The position numbers and the translations under genes were made by a program. Below the pieces are notes generated by a model that was not told the origin of the DNA, ran no database searches, and saw only the letters and a list, made by a program, of their open reading frames with translations. From Sesamum alatum (Eukaryota; Streptophyta; Magnoliopsida; Lamiales; Pedaliaceae): 64,000 nt of DNA. Positions 10,710-22,332 of the stretch are shown here, piece by piece. The DNA lies in assembly GCA_034509735.1 (NCBI GenBank), contig JACGWO010000005.1, positions 36,486,479 to 36,550,478 on the forward strand, in the 5' to 3' direction. The first letter of the stretch is position 1. Every line of letters starts with the position of its first letter.

Positions 10710-12005
10710 TCAAGGTGCACAATGGGCCGGGTCGGCCCAGGATTGGCACAGACCAGCTCGAAAAGCCCAACCCAGGACCAGTCTACTACTATTCATGACC
10801 GGTCTTAGGCCTTTAAATGGGCCCCAATTGGGTTCATTTATAAACCTAGGCCCAGCCCATGAACCAGTCCGTTTGAGGCCCAACCCAGGATCAACCCAGG
10901 ATTGTTTGAGCCTATTTAATTATTTTTTTCCCTTATTGTACACGTTTGTTATATTATTTCTTATTATGTTTTTTATTAATTGTTATATTAATTTTATAAA
11001 CATGAGTAGATTCAGACATTTTGGAGAAAATTCTTCTTCCTCTAATGTTAGTTCTACTCCTTCCCTTCTTCTAGAAGGCCTTCCCCGACCCTTCTATTAT
11101 GACTACTACAAAATCAAAACGTATTGTTAATATTAAAGAATAGAATATTTAAATAGATCACTGAAAACTTTTACAACACCATCACCTCAAACATCGATTT
11201 TGAAGGATTATATTGTCCACACGGACAATATCGGCATGGAGAAGGATCGTCAAATATGTATGAGTGGGAAATGATTCCCGAATAATTTTTTGCAATATGT
11301 ATTAGATGTTCTTTAATATTTATAGTTAATTTTCTATTTATTTATTTTTCTTTTTCAATTCCACATGTAAATTTCTATATTCAATTTAATAACTTTGGGA
11401 GGTATTATTTTGAACAATTACTTAAATTTATGGTTTTCTTATAAATAGATAAATAGTAAATTAAATCTAACAAAAAATTATAATAAAACTTATAACTAGG
11501 AAAAAAAAAAATACACAAAGAACTTAAATAACAATTGACTAACAAGCTTACAAGTTACAGTGAGAATTTTAAATAATAACAAGCCCAAAAAAACACTAAA
11601 AATAAACTCTGACAAAATAAAGTGTATTAATGAATTAATGTAGGAAAAATATAAAAGTAGAACAATAAAAATAGAAGTTTTAAAGTTTGAAAATTTTAAA
11701 AACCTAGTAATATCAACTGAGAAGAATAAAATACATATTACCATGGATTATTAAGAAAAAACAATTAGCCCAATTGGGTCGGACCACTAACCCAAACCGA
11801 TAGGCTCGACTCAAGCCCGGACCAAGATCGGGTGGCCCTGGGCCACTGGGATTGGCCGGTCCAGGTAGTCCCAGGTATTGGTAGCTGGGACCGACCCAAG
11901 ACCAACCCAGTCTAAAGCGGGCCTGGTCCAAACCAACCCATTTTTTAATTGGGTTATTTCGGTCTTGGGCTGGGTTGGCCCAGCTCGGCCCACTATACAT
12001 CTTGA
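10710..12005. mobile_element. Non-autonomous hAT element, 1.3 kb
   Basis: Perfect 8-bp target duplications GGCTCCAT (10702-10709 and 12006-12013) flank inverted termini TCAAGGTGCACAATGGGCCG and the complement of the right end, TCAAGATGTATAGTGGGCCG. GC-rich subterminal zones full of GGCCC/GGGCC repeats surround an AT-rich middle. That structure is typical of plant hAT derivatives. The middle (about 10990-11290) has short open stretches but no intact transposase, so it depends on a partner. Open frames in the GC-rich arms on the - strand are repeat translations. Confidence 0.85.
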
Positions 12006-12013
12006 GGCTCCAT

Positions 12014-12924
12014 CATATCAGCCCAGGCCTCGATTGTGAAATCGTAGTGTATATAATAAACAATAAGAGAATATACTATTATTTTGCAATAAAAAAAATG
12101 TTAACTATCTTATTCGGGTTAGAGGTCGAGGTCATTTCGAGTATTGCAAGAATCGTGTGTTTGGGAATCTAAGAAGGAAAGAGATCGTTAGGTTCATTAG
12201 GTAGTCCCCAATAAAAGTTCTCCGATACTTAATTTAGTTCGTGAGATCGGTAGAAAAGAGTAAATGTCGGTGTGAAGGGCCACATATATGATATATCCAC
12301 TTGTTTGGGCCACGTGGCATAATCTTGATGCCTTGGTATTGAATCAATGGTCATGAGTTTTAGGTTAATGAGTCGTGTCAGTTCGGATACATTTCGACTC
12401 GGATAAAAAACACACGAATGTGGCCTGTATGTCCATTTTGCTTTTGTGGATGGTATCACGAATGTGATCCCAATCACTACCATCCTAATTCCCATGTGAA
12501 AAATTATAGTTTGAACCAGATTTGATCAAAATCAAACTAAACATGTAGCAAGTATGATACACTTGTTTTGTTATTGGTTGTTTTTCCTGAACTGTACATC
12601 AATCATATAATAAATGTATTGTACTTGTCATATAATTAATTTAGATTCGATCAATCAGATTCGGGCTAGAATTTTCCTTCCCATGTATCATAAATGCCTT
12701 TGCTTTATTTCGGGCATCGATGATTATATTAGAGAAGCTTCCCTTATAAGTATCAAAAAGAAAAAGGTGGTGTAGTCGTGCACCATTACTTCTCAAATCC
12801 TCCCTCCTCTTTTCTTTGTTTTTTTTTTTTTTTTGGCCCACAAAAATGATTTCTCACGTTTGAATGCTGCAATAGGGGGAGCACTTTTGAGCAAAATTTA
12901 TATTTATTTATTGTGTATAAATTT
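12014..12924. other. Intergenic, no gene seen
   Basis: Unique-looking sequence between the hAT element and the first duplicated block. One CCACGTGG-like site lies near 12310. Nothing else can be supported. Confidence 0.4.
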
Positions 12925-12956
12925 TGGTTTAAGGTAATAAAAACAATATTTAAAAT

Positions 12957-13280
12957 GAATTAAAGTCATTTTTGGTTTTGTAACTATACCCAATTCTCAT
13001 TTTAGTTCTTTATCTTTTTAGAATTTCAAAAAAGTCTTGTAACTTTTTAATTGTCACAATTTTGGTCCTCCTTTCACCGGAATTTCTTCAACGTCACTGG
13101 AAATGTCTGAAATTTGGGCTGCGACGTCAGACATTTCCAGCAACTTTGGAGAAATTCCGGCAAAAGAAGGACCAAAATTGTGACAATTAAAAAGCTACAA
13201 AACTTTTTTGAAACCCTAAGAAGATAAAGAATTAAAACGAGAATAGGGTATTATTACAGGACCAAAATACCTTTAAGTCT
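12957..13280. mobile_element. Fold-back Mutator-like MITE with 9-bp TSD
   Basis: Long inverted arms (TTAAAGTCATTTTTGGTTTT on the left; complement of the right CTTAAAGGTATTTTGGTCCT) meet around a central GACGTCAGACATTTCCAG region. The element is flanked by a perfect ATTTAAAAT (12948-12956, 13281-13289). Copy 2 of the surrounding duplication has a single ATTTAAAT there, i.e. an empty site. Confidence 0.82.
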
Positions 13281-13644
13281 ATTTAAAATTTTGATTGAAT
13301 TAAAACAAAAGAACCATAATATATATATATATATCTATATGAATCCCACTTGGGGACTACTTAAAATGTATCATTAGCATTTTCCCATAAATGGGCATAA
13401 TATGCCCATTGTATCACATAAAAAAAATCCAAGAACAAAAAATAACTAAATAAATAAATAAAATAAATTTAGAGCATGCATGCACATGCAATGTCATTGA
13501 GGATCTATATATATACATACATACACTTGAAGATGTCCTTAGCATTGGTAACATGTTATAGCATCTGGTCCCTATCTACACATACATATAGATGTAGTTT
13601 CTCATTTCCATTTTGAGCTTCTTATTGAAGAATTTGCAAAATGA

Positions 13645-14504
13645 TAGGTAAATCTCATTTTTGGTTACATATATTAGGTAATTTTGTTCAATTTTAGTCT
13701 TATTTATTATAAAAAATTTAATTTCAAGATAATATCTTTTTGATTTGTCTCAGTGTTGATCCCAACATTAAATAATTAAGGAAAAATGTTAAGTGCCCTT
13801 TGAGGAGGCATGTTCTGCACACATGATACGTATTTGGGCAAAAATAAATACATGGAATTACATAAAAGAGGAAAAATGGAAAAATTAGAGTTCGTCCACC
13901 ATTTTCTCTCTTCCAAAGACGCCTAAATCCCGCTTCTATTTCTAAAAGATGGCGTCGACAAGTGATTTGACTTCTACAATTAGAACTCTCATACGTTATT
14001 GTGATAAGAAAGCATCTTTAAGAAACTCATGGGCGAGGGCCAATCCCCAAAGAAGATTTTATGGTTGTGATGATATTACTAGTGCGTGTGGTTTTTTTGG
14101 ATGGGAAGACCCACCAAAATGTGCACAAGGGCGAAGAAAATCATATCTAGGCTTCTTCACAAGCTGAACAAAATGGAAGAAGAGATCTTCGGAATGAGGA
14201 AGAAGGTGATTATCTTGCACCAAATGGAATAAGGCCTTAGAAGAGAGACAATGGTGGATGGACCCTAATTTTTCATTTTTCCCGCTTTTCCATCGTTCTA
14301 TGTATTTATTTTTCCCCAAACACGCATCATGTGAGAAGCACATGCCTCCTCAAACGACACTTAATGTTTTCTGTCAATTATTTGCTGTTGGGATCAAAAT
14401 TGAGACAAATTAAAAAATACTGTCCTGATATCGAGATTTTTGTAATGAATGAGATCAAAACTGAACTGAGCCTAATATATGGGACAAAAAAATTATAGTT
14501 ACCC
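13645..14504. mobile_element. Pack-MULE-like element carrying a GRF zinc-finger fragment
   Basis: An 860-bp element is flanked by a perfect 9-bp duplication GCAAAATGA (13636-13644, 14505-14513). Copy 2 near 20858 has the uninterrupted ATGCAAAATCACCAATTG. The inverted arms are about 250-300 bp: the left phrase TTGATCCCAACA...GAGGAGGCATGT recurs inverted on the right as ACATGCCTCCTC...TGTTGGGATCAA. The centre between the arms encodes a GRF-type zinc-finger segment (see 13949-14232). TSD size and long arms indicate a Mutator-like element. Confidence 0.85.
13949..14232 (+). pseudogene. Frameshifted GRF-type zinc-finger protein inside a MULE
   Basis: From ATG 13949 the frame gives a segment with C-x(13)-W-x(3)-NP-x-RRFYGC-x(8)-CGFFGWEDPPKC, closely matching the plant zf-GRF consensus with its NPGRRF and FFxWxDPPxC blocks. 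After the last cysteine the original frame soon stops at 14165-14167. A shifted frame from about 14128 continues as RAKKIISRLLHKLNKMEEE, the normal family tail, to TAA at 14230-14232. One frameshift at about 14122-14128 therefore breaks it. The N-terminal CxCG of the finger is also incomplete (YCDKKA). It is probably non-functional. Single GRF proteins are common near plant transposons. Confidence 0.7.
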
Positions 14505-15189
14505 GCAAAATGACCAATTGGCTTCTAGCCTGTCCCAATTCTACTTTATTCCTTCTTCACTGCAATTCAGTTTTAGACCAGTGTTTAAAATTGAATGTTG
14601 TCACACTTTCAATGTGAATTTGAATTATTGTCGAGGTGTTTGATTAGGTTAAAATACATCACAATTAATTTAATTATTACATTCGAATCTCATCAGAAGA
14701 TTGGATATTAAATGTATTTTGTATTATTTTATTTTATTTTCATATGCAAGGTTTGAATGTTATTACTCTGACTTACTTAATTGATCGTTCGTTGATGTAT
14801 TAAAATTTTAAAAAAAATTTGGAAAACTAACTTCTCAAAAATAAACTCATTGCAATATTGAAAAAACGAAAACAAAATGAGTTTTCTCTTTTTCAAGAAA
14901 AATGATATATTATATAATTATTTCATAAAATTGTAAGAATTAATTAAATGAAAATAATAACACTTTCATTAGTCAATAAAAATGTCACTCGAGATTGACA
15001 ACTGACACCTATATATAGCAACTAATGTATTAAGCTCCTAATTAATGATTAAAAACACAATTAGACTCTAATCATGATTAACATTAAAAACCAACTCAAT
15101 TAATAATACAGTCGCCATTAATTTAACAAGAATTATTGAAAATTAATTAGGGAAAAAGCCTAATTAGTGGAATCTAGCTAGTGAACTAA

Positions 15190-15720
15190 TTTATACTAAT
15201 ATAAAAGGAAAAAGTATTTCTCACTCACAAATGGCGATTATGACAGAGTGACACTAACTTTTTGATATGACGATAATACCCCTAAATTAGTTTTATTTTT
15301 TATTTCTTCTTTCTTTCTTTTTTTGACATGTATTGTGTTGGTTTGTATATATACTAGCCGTCGTGACACGCCGTTCCTATGTGCATATAACAAATATTTT
15401 TTTATGCTTTAAAATATATTATAAATACGATTAAAACATATAAACTAATACATCACATTAAAAAAAAAGGAAAGAAAGAAAAAACTAGTTTATCAATTAA
15501 TATAAAATTAAAAAGTTGAATAAAGTAGTTATCATATCAGTTGAGGGTTATTTTTGGCATTACAAAAAAGTGGTATTGTGGTATTATTAACTGTCATTTG
15601 TGAGTAAAAAATGAGTTTCTATTATATAATAGTATAGATATATATATTTTTATTATAATAATTTTAAAATATATAATATTATTTTATATGCACACAGAGA
15701 CAGTGTGTCACGACGACTAA
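15190..15720 (+). mobile_element. Helitron-like element interrupted by a second Helitron
   Basis: It starts TTTATACTAATATAAAAGG (canonical TC decayed to TT) and ends GTGTCACGACGACTAA, fitting a CTRR 3' end. It is inserted between A and T with no target duplication. Copy 2 of the host segment reads GTGAACTAATAATGTG, the exact empty site. Removing the inner element (15354-15638) leaves about 246 bp. Confidence 0.75.
15354..15638 (-). mobile_element. Inner Helitron-like element, opposite orientation
   Basis: Read on the - strand it starts TCTATACTATTATATAATAG after an A and ends GGCGTGTCACGACGGCTAG before a T. Those are Helitron termini, in reverse relative to the surrounding element. The 5' portions of the two share a CTCACTCACAAATG-like stretch, so they belong to one family. 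Non-coding. Confidence 0.7.
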
Positions 15721-15992
15721 TAATGTCAAAAGCTAATCTCTCAATCAACCGACTTTTCCTTTAATTTTTTAGACTCCAAAGGGTCATTGATGGTCCCCAT
15801 TATGCCCTTAATTTAGGGGCACCCCCACCACATTCAAGTTGTCTTTCTTGTGGGCCAAATTGTCAACTAACTTTATCCATTTTTTAGAATTTTAGTACTC
15901 ATTTATGCCATGGAAAAGTCATATTTCAATGTTGCTGCAAATTAATGACATTTTAATTTTCAGGAAAATTAGGTCCAATATTAATATACCAC

Positions 15993-16185
15993 TAATGATG
16001 TCTTAGTCTAAAAATTAAAATTGAGGTTTCATGAACAAGTTCGAGGTCAAGAGTTTGAGTCCTACCGAACATGTGGGAGTTTGTACCACTTTATGTGAGT
16101 TTATTGTAATTTATTTCATAATTCTTCATTATCTAGATATATTGATCGAATTATTATATTGCTCAAGTTATTGAAACATTGCTTC
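15993..16185 (+). mobile_element. tRNA-derived SINE, decayed copy
   Basis: Aligns with the clearer SINE at 22052-22250 in the other duplicate. It keeps ATGATGTCTTAGTCTA (A-box region), a decayed B box GAGTTTGAGTCCT, and the body GAGTTTATTGTAATTTATTTC. Present at the same site in both copies, it predates the duplication. Confidence 0.6.
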
Positions 16186-16523
16186 TATAGAAATTGGGAG
16201 GGGGAGGGGGTTAATATTAGCAAGTCATTTGGTCCAAATAGAATATTTTTGTATCCAGTTAAATAATACGATTATATATTATATTGCATTTATTATGTAA
16301 GTAATGTATAGTGCAAGGAAATAATCAATCATATGATGAGAATAATAAATTTATTATGTATTAACTATTTGTAGTTACATCAATTTATTGATTCTTTTTC
16401 ATGGTCTTATATAAAACTTTTTTTTTTAATTAAATCTTGGCACAATTTTGGCAACAGCATGGCAAAAAAGGTTTTACTTTTTCCTTCCCTAGCTTGTGAA
16501 AATTAAAGTGGTCAAGTTGTTCC

Positions 16524-17816
16524 CCTAGATTTGGTTCATTAAATTTTTATCTAGAATCACTTTAGTTCCTCAAGTTTATTTTTTGATTTTAGCATCGTAA
16601 AATTTAATTTTTGTCTCGATTTGGTCCCTTTGATCATTTTTTGGCAAAAATTAATATTGCCGAATTTTAAATTTTTGAAGGGTAAAATAGTCAATTTAAA
16701 CTTGATATTATCACTTTAATTCCTTAAATTTGTATAATTGTCAAATTAGTCCTTTAGGCAGAAAATCATTTTTTTTTATTTTTGTATGATAAATATATAA
16801 TGTAATTATCTTGTGTGAATAATGAAAACTTTGAACTCTTGTGAACATAAGATTTTGATTAACTTAAAATAAAATTGTTTTTTTTTCATTCTCAGAAATT
16901 ATAAAAAATTATAAATTATAAATAAATTTTATAAAACTTATCTAATTTGAAAATATAATAAAAAAATTTAAGTCAATAATTTTTAATATTAGGAGTTAAA
17001 GATAAGTCTAAGAATATTAAATCTTAATAATATGTACTAAATATTAACAGCTAGGATTTTTAACGAAAAGTTGGTGAAATGTACTTTTAACTAAATTATT
17101 TGGTGAATTTCATATATATAATTCATTTTAAGATGTTTTTATAGAACTTTTCTATTAATGGAACAATATATTTAGAAAAAAAAACTTTAAAATAAATTAT
17201 ATAGATGAAATCCACTAAAAAATCTAGTTAAAAAGTATATTCCACCAACATTTTGTTCGATCAAAATTCCAAACATTTAATATAAACATTATTAAGATTT
17301 AAATTAATTTTTAGACTTATCTTTAAATTTTAATATAAAAGATTACCTATTTAGATTTTTCTTATTTTATTTCAGATTATATAAATTTTTTATAAAATTT
17401 ATTCATATTTTTGATTTTGTTAAACTATTGAAAATGAAAAAACAAAAAAAGAGTGATTGTTTATTTTAAGTTAAGCAATATTATTATTATGTTCACAAAA
17501 GTTCAAAGTTTTTATTATTCATAGAATAATTATATCATATTCAGAATACAAACTATCAAAATTTTATCTTTCGCTTAAAAAGGGATTAATTTAATAATTT
17601 TATAAACTTAAGGGACTAAAGTGAGAAATTTAAATTTAGATTAACTGTTTTACCCTCCAAAAGTCAAAATTTGGCCCATTTTCGCCGTAAAATGGTCGGA
17701 AGGATCAAACTGAGACAGAAACTAAAGTTTAGGGGTGTTAAAGTTAAGAAATGAATTTAAGGGACTAAAGTGATTCTAAATAAAAATTTAAGGGATCAAA
17801 TGTAACATTTACCCTA
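16524..17816. mobile_element. 1.3-kb near-palindromic Mutator-like fold-back element
   Basis: Two arms of about 600 bp are inverted repeats of each other over almost the whole length. On the left, AATTTTTATCTAGAATCACT, TCGATTTGGTCCCTTTGATC and TTTGAACTCTTGTGAACATA occur in order. On the right they return inverted in reverse order, ending in AGTGATTCTAAATAAAAATT and GGGATCAAATGTAACATTTA. The centre is near 17155. Copy 2 lacks it. The left terminus looks trimmed. No coding capacity. Confidence 0.75.
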
Positions 17817-17962
17817 TTTTAAAATAGATCAAACCATTTTTAAAAGGTTAAATTTGTCCATCAGTCAGTCATTTATATTTTTTATCGCACTTTAGTTTAT
17901 CATCTTTCAAATGCAGCGTACTAGTTCCTCAACGTTTAAATATATCTCATTAAAATTCCTCA

Positions 17963-18968
17963 GGTAAAATTTCACTTTTCGTCCTTTATCTTTTGAATAA
18001 ACACATTTAGTCATGTAAGTTTGGAATATTTAATACCTTTAGTCCTGTAACTATTGACTGAACAGATCTAGTCCTGTATGTATTTTACTAAAACAAATTT
18101 AGTCCTGTAATTTGTAAAAACTAACACTTTTAGTCCTATTTTTTCAAAGAAAAAAAAGAGACGGTAACCAGAAAAAAAATGCATAATGCTCACTTGCAGG
18201 AGCTGCTAGTGGTGTGGGAAAATAGAATAAAAACACATTTCGGGACGAGAATCCCCCAAATCCTAAAACATTGATTCCAACTTCCTCTTCCACTATGAAC
18301 CCTAATTTTCCAACCAAATCCACCAATTCTCGTCTCATTCAAGAATTGGGAGAAAATTTATATGATTCACTTATATCCCACGCTTAATCCATTTTGAAGG
18401 TGTTGTTTTTTGCTCATTTTTTTTCCTCAAAAATCCCACACGGTAAGCTTTATAAAATATCTGAGAATTCTTCAAATGTTTTCTTCAATTGCAACTGCGA
18501 CAACCTGCTCGATTGAGGACATCTTAGACAAGTGATAATCCAAAAAGGAGGTTGTACACCATGCTTCTTTTTCTCTTTGTCTTCGATCGTGCGCTCCAAA
18601 TTGAAATTAAATCGCTTTCTCTATCTTCATTTCACGAGATTTGCCAACATTTGAAAAGGGTTTATTTAGAAATTTTGGGAAAATTAGGGCTTCGACAAAC
18701 AGAGGGCTTTGGGGGAAATTAGGGTTTGTAATGACAAATTAGGCCAGTGCCTATGTATGGAATGGTGTAATTGTGTATTTGTTACGCGTGAAAACACACG
18801 ACAACTTATTTTGCCGGCATAGAAAGACAAAAAGTGTCATACTTAATAAACATACAGGACTAAATTTGTTTTAGTAAAATACATACAGGATTAAATTTGT
18901 TCAGTCAATAGTTACAGAACAAAATGTATTTATTCAAAAGAGAAAGGACGAAAATTGTTCAATATCGT
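17963..18968. mobile_element. Mutator-like element with about 150-bp terminal inverted repeats
   Basis: The left arm (TTTTCGTCCTTTATCTTTTG, TAACTATTGACTGAACAGAT, GTATTTTACTAAAACAAATT) is repeated inverted at 18835-18965. The roughly 700-bp middle (about 18130-18830) is richer in unique sequence and contains several CCTAA/AGGG-type gene-like phrases, so it may be a captured fragment, but I could not identify it. No clear TSD. Confidence 0.6.
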
Positions 18969-19134
18969 CTTCTAATTTTCTGTTTCGAACACAAAAGAAA
19001 AAAAAAATCCAAAACATTGTGTCATATGAAAGTTTTTAATTGGTTTCTAATTCTTCATCGCTAAGCCAAAGATAAAATTAGACTAAATCTAGGTAGCATG
19101 TGTACTTTTATAGTTACCTTCCAAATAGCCATAA

Positions 19135-20496
19135 TTTTTCCAACCTTTCGCTCTTGGCCGATTTTTGTGTTTCCTCTTAGGAGAAATCTAGGCCATTCAT
19201 TCTCTTAATCTCGGTCAAATTTTAATCATTTATTTTTTTTTATTTGGACCAAATCAAATCGGACTTGGACTAGGCTTTAATTGGACCGGATTAGTTTAAA
19301 TTAAATAAGAAAAATATCCAAAGCTCCATTGGAAATTTAACTTAATACTCAAGCCTAATATTAAAACTTCCATGCTTTTAATCTAATTAAAAAGATTCAA
19401 GCCCACTCTCTTTAATTTATAAATTGATCGAGCCCAATAAATCAACACAATTTATTTACAAGGCTAAGTCCAAAATTCAATTAATCCAATTAATTAAATT
19501 TTGGGAAATCCAATACATGGATTATTTTCATAAATGATCCAATTATTTATACACTTCAAGAAATTAACTTAATCAAATTAAATTAATTATTCTTCCGAAA
19601 TTAATTTCGAATTAATTCCTTTCACATCCGGTAAATTGGTGTGACTCTTTAGGTTCTTCCTCAGTTAGATTTGGGCTAGTGTCCACCACTGATTAATTAA
19701 GTCTAATTTCATTAATTATTTCTGATTAACCCATAACCAGAAATGTCTGTCACCATGGGTGGCCGTCTAGCAACAGTTCATGACACTAGAGACTAGGCGA
19801 ATAAATTGCGTGAACGTTTAGGCTCCCGAATGCATACGAGTACGGTCCTTCCATCTACCGTCTCCCGGCCATAGTCTAGGACATGGAATTGGGCGTCAGT
19901 TCTCATCCTGGACTAGGCGTCTATACTTAATACTCAAGACCTCATTTACTCTACTGAACCATAAGAAAAAACTATCCCATTCGAACAGTCACTGTGACCA
20001 CAAATTTTCAGAGCTTAAACGAATCTCAAAGCGTATAGGAGATACTACTGTCACGATACTGACAGGGGGCGGATTCTATCTTGGAACTCACTATCCTCAC
20101 TACATATTCTGACTGCAGTGAATAAGGTTTATAACGACAATACCTCACGATACAGTCATTGTTTGTCAGCTCCAAGATACAGTCATCATATGCATGCGAC
20201 CACCATGATTCTTCAAGTCCGATGACGAATCTCGTACTATCGGAGTCGGGAATTACAGTCATATCGATCAAACCTCCAAGGGTTCCATAAGACGATTTTC
20301 ATGAGTTAGTTCAGCCAGTCGACTACCTTGCCAACCAATCCATCAAAATTGCATAGACGACCTACGTTTACTGTGATGAAACACGACAGTCACCCAATGT
20401 ATGCAATACTTGATGCAAGTCTCTATAGGACACTCGATGGCCTATCTTGAGGTCCTTGACTTGAATATTGCAGACCACCTACGCAGTAGAAACAAT
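19135..20496. mobile_element. LTR-retrotransposon-like spacer between the two duplicated blocks
   Basis: A 1.36-kb block distinct from both flanking copies. It shows dense TTAATT-rich sequence, then a less AT-rich part (19620-20490) with phrases such as GGCTCCCGAATGCATACGAG and GACACTAGAGACTAGGCGAA, which I associate with plant LTRs. It ends ...CCTACGCA exactly where copy 2 begins. No gag or pol frame is present, so a solo LTR or LTR fragment is the best guess. The open frame at 20026-20271 on the - strand matches nothing I know. Confidence 0.35.
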
Positions 20497-20702
20497 ATTT
20501 AAATTTTTTATTGAATTAAGACAAAAGGACCATAACATATATATGTATGAATCCCACTTGGTGACTACTTAAATTGTATCATTAGCTTTTTCCCATAAAT
20601 GGGCATATGCCCATCATATCAATTATCACATACACAATCCAAGAACAAAAAATAAATAAAAAAAATTTAGAGCATGCATGCACATGCAATGTCATTGAGG
20701 AT

Positions 20703-20730
20703 CTATATATATATATATATATATATATAA
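20703..20730. repeat. (TA)n microsatellite
   Basis: An uninterrupted TA array of about 13 units. The matching position in copy 1 (about 13505) has only a few units, so it expanded after duplication. Confidence 0.9.
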
Positions 20731-22051
20731 ATACATACACTTGAAAATCAAGTGGAAAGGTGTCCTTAGCATTGGTAACATGCTATAGCATCTGGTCCCT
20801 ATCTACACACATATAATAGTTTCTCATTCCCATTGTGAGCTTCTTATTGAAGCAAATGCAAAATCACCAATTGTCTTCTATCTTGTCCCAATTCCACTTT
20901 ATTCCTTCTTCATTACAATTCATTGGTTCATTTTTAGATTGGGGTTAAAATCGAATGTTGTTATATTTTTAATATAAATTAAAATTTTTTTTGAGGTGTT
21001 TGATAAGATTAAAATACATTATAATATGTGATTGTACGTCTCTAAAATGATCAAGAATTTCTTAAAAGACTCATAGTATAGTGCCTCTAAGGGCCGGTTA
21101 AAGGAACCAAAGTTGTTGCATATGAATATGCATTAAATATAATTATAGGATTTCAACTTCGCTATTAATTAAATTATATTTTTAGCTGATGAAAAATGTA
21201 TTTAACAACATAAGCAGCAGATATCGACGATGACTTTTACATGCCCATCCAAGCAAAATGGTTTTCTATTGAGACCTCAAATCTCAATTAATTTAAGTAC
21301 TGCATTTGAGTCCCATCAAAAGATTGGATATTAATTGTATTTTATTTTATGTGCAAGGTTTGAGTGTTATTATTTTATTTTATTGAAAACTAAATAAAAT
21401 AAGTTCTGTGGGTCAGATGAGTTTTCTCTTTTTCAAAAAACAATGATATATTATCTAATGTATTTCATTAAAAATGTAGAAATTAATTGAAATGAAAACA
21501 ATGTTAATTTTGCATGATTTAATTGATAATAACACTTTCATTAGTCAATAAAAATGTCACTCGAGATTGACAATTGACACCTATATAGCAACTAATGTAT
21601 TAAGCTCCTAATTAATTATTAAAAAGCCAACTAGACTCTAATCATGATTAACATTATAAACCAACTCAATTAATAATTAATACAGTCGTCATTAATTTAA
21701 CAAGGTTAATTAGCTTTATTATTAAAAATTAATTAGGGAAAAGCGCAATTAGTGTAATCTAGCTAGTGAACTAATAATGTGAAAAGCTAATCTCTCAATC
21801 AACTGACTTTTCCTTTAATTTGTTTGACTCCAATGGGTCATTGATGGGTCCCAATTATGCCCTTAATTTAGGGGCACCCCCACCACACTCAAGTTGCATT
21901 TCTTGTGGGCCAAATTGTCAACTAACTTTATCCATTTTTCAGAATTTTAATACTCATTTATGTCATAGAAAAGTCAAATTTCAATGTTACTGCAAAATAA
22001 TGACATTTTAATTTTCATGAAAATTAGGTCTAATATTATAATTTGATACTA

Positions 22052-22250
22052 ATGATGTCTTAGTCTAGTGGTTAATATTGAGGTTCCGTGAATAAGTTTC
22101 ATGTCATGGGTTCGAATCTCATCGATTGTATTGGGGTTTATCTCACTTTATATGAGTTTATTGTAATTTATTTCATAGTTCTTAGTTTTATTGATATATT
22201 AATTGAAATGATGCATTGCTCATTTGCTCAAGTTGTCGAAACATTAATGT
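22052..22250 (+). mobile_element. tRNA-derived SINE
   Basis: Pol III internal promoter boxes are recognisable: the A box TTAGTCTAGTGGTTA (about 22061-22075) and the B box GGTTCGAATCTC (22110-22121). An AT-rich SINE body follows with TTTATATGAGTTTATTGTAA. The same family recurs at 15993-16185 and 43850-44020. Confidence 0.7.
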
Positions 22251-22332
22251 AATCATATAATAATATTAATATGGCATTCTGTTCGAGTAGGATTTTGTTG
22301 TATCCAATTAAATAATACGATTATTTATTATA

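Larger units (their letters stand above)
12925..19130. repeat. Segmental direct duplication, copy 1 (insertion-rich)
   Basis: Non-coding DNA that aligns collinearly with 20497-24530. Shared anchors include AAACAATATTTAAA (12941/20497 area), ATGAATCCCACTTGG (13341/20547), CAATGTCATTGAGGATCTAT, AGATTGGATATTAA, CACTCGAGATTGACAA and GGTAGCATGTGTACTTTT. This copy has gained four or five elements (12957-13280, 13645-14504, 15190-15720, 16524-17816, 17963-18968) that the other lacks. Copy 2 in turn has its own insertion at 22333-22603 and extra DNA at about 21030-21285 and 23080-24200. Confidence 0.85.

Noticed and set aside
11713..12000. Gly/Pro-rich frame on the - strand
   Set aside because: A translation of the GGCCC-rich terminal region of the hAT element.
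20026..20271. 81-codon frame on the - strand in the LTR-like spacer
   Set aside because: No family resemblance, no continuation upstream, and it lies in repeat-like DNA.
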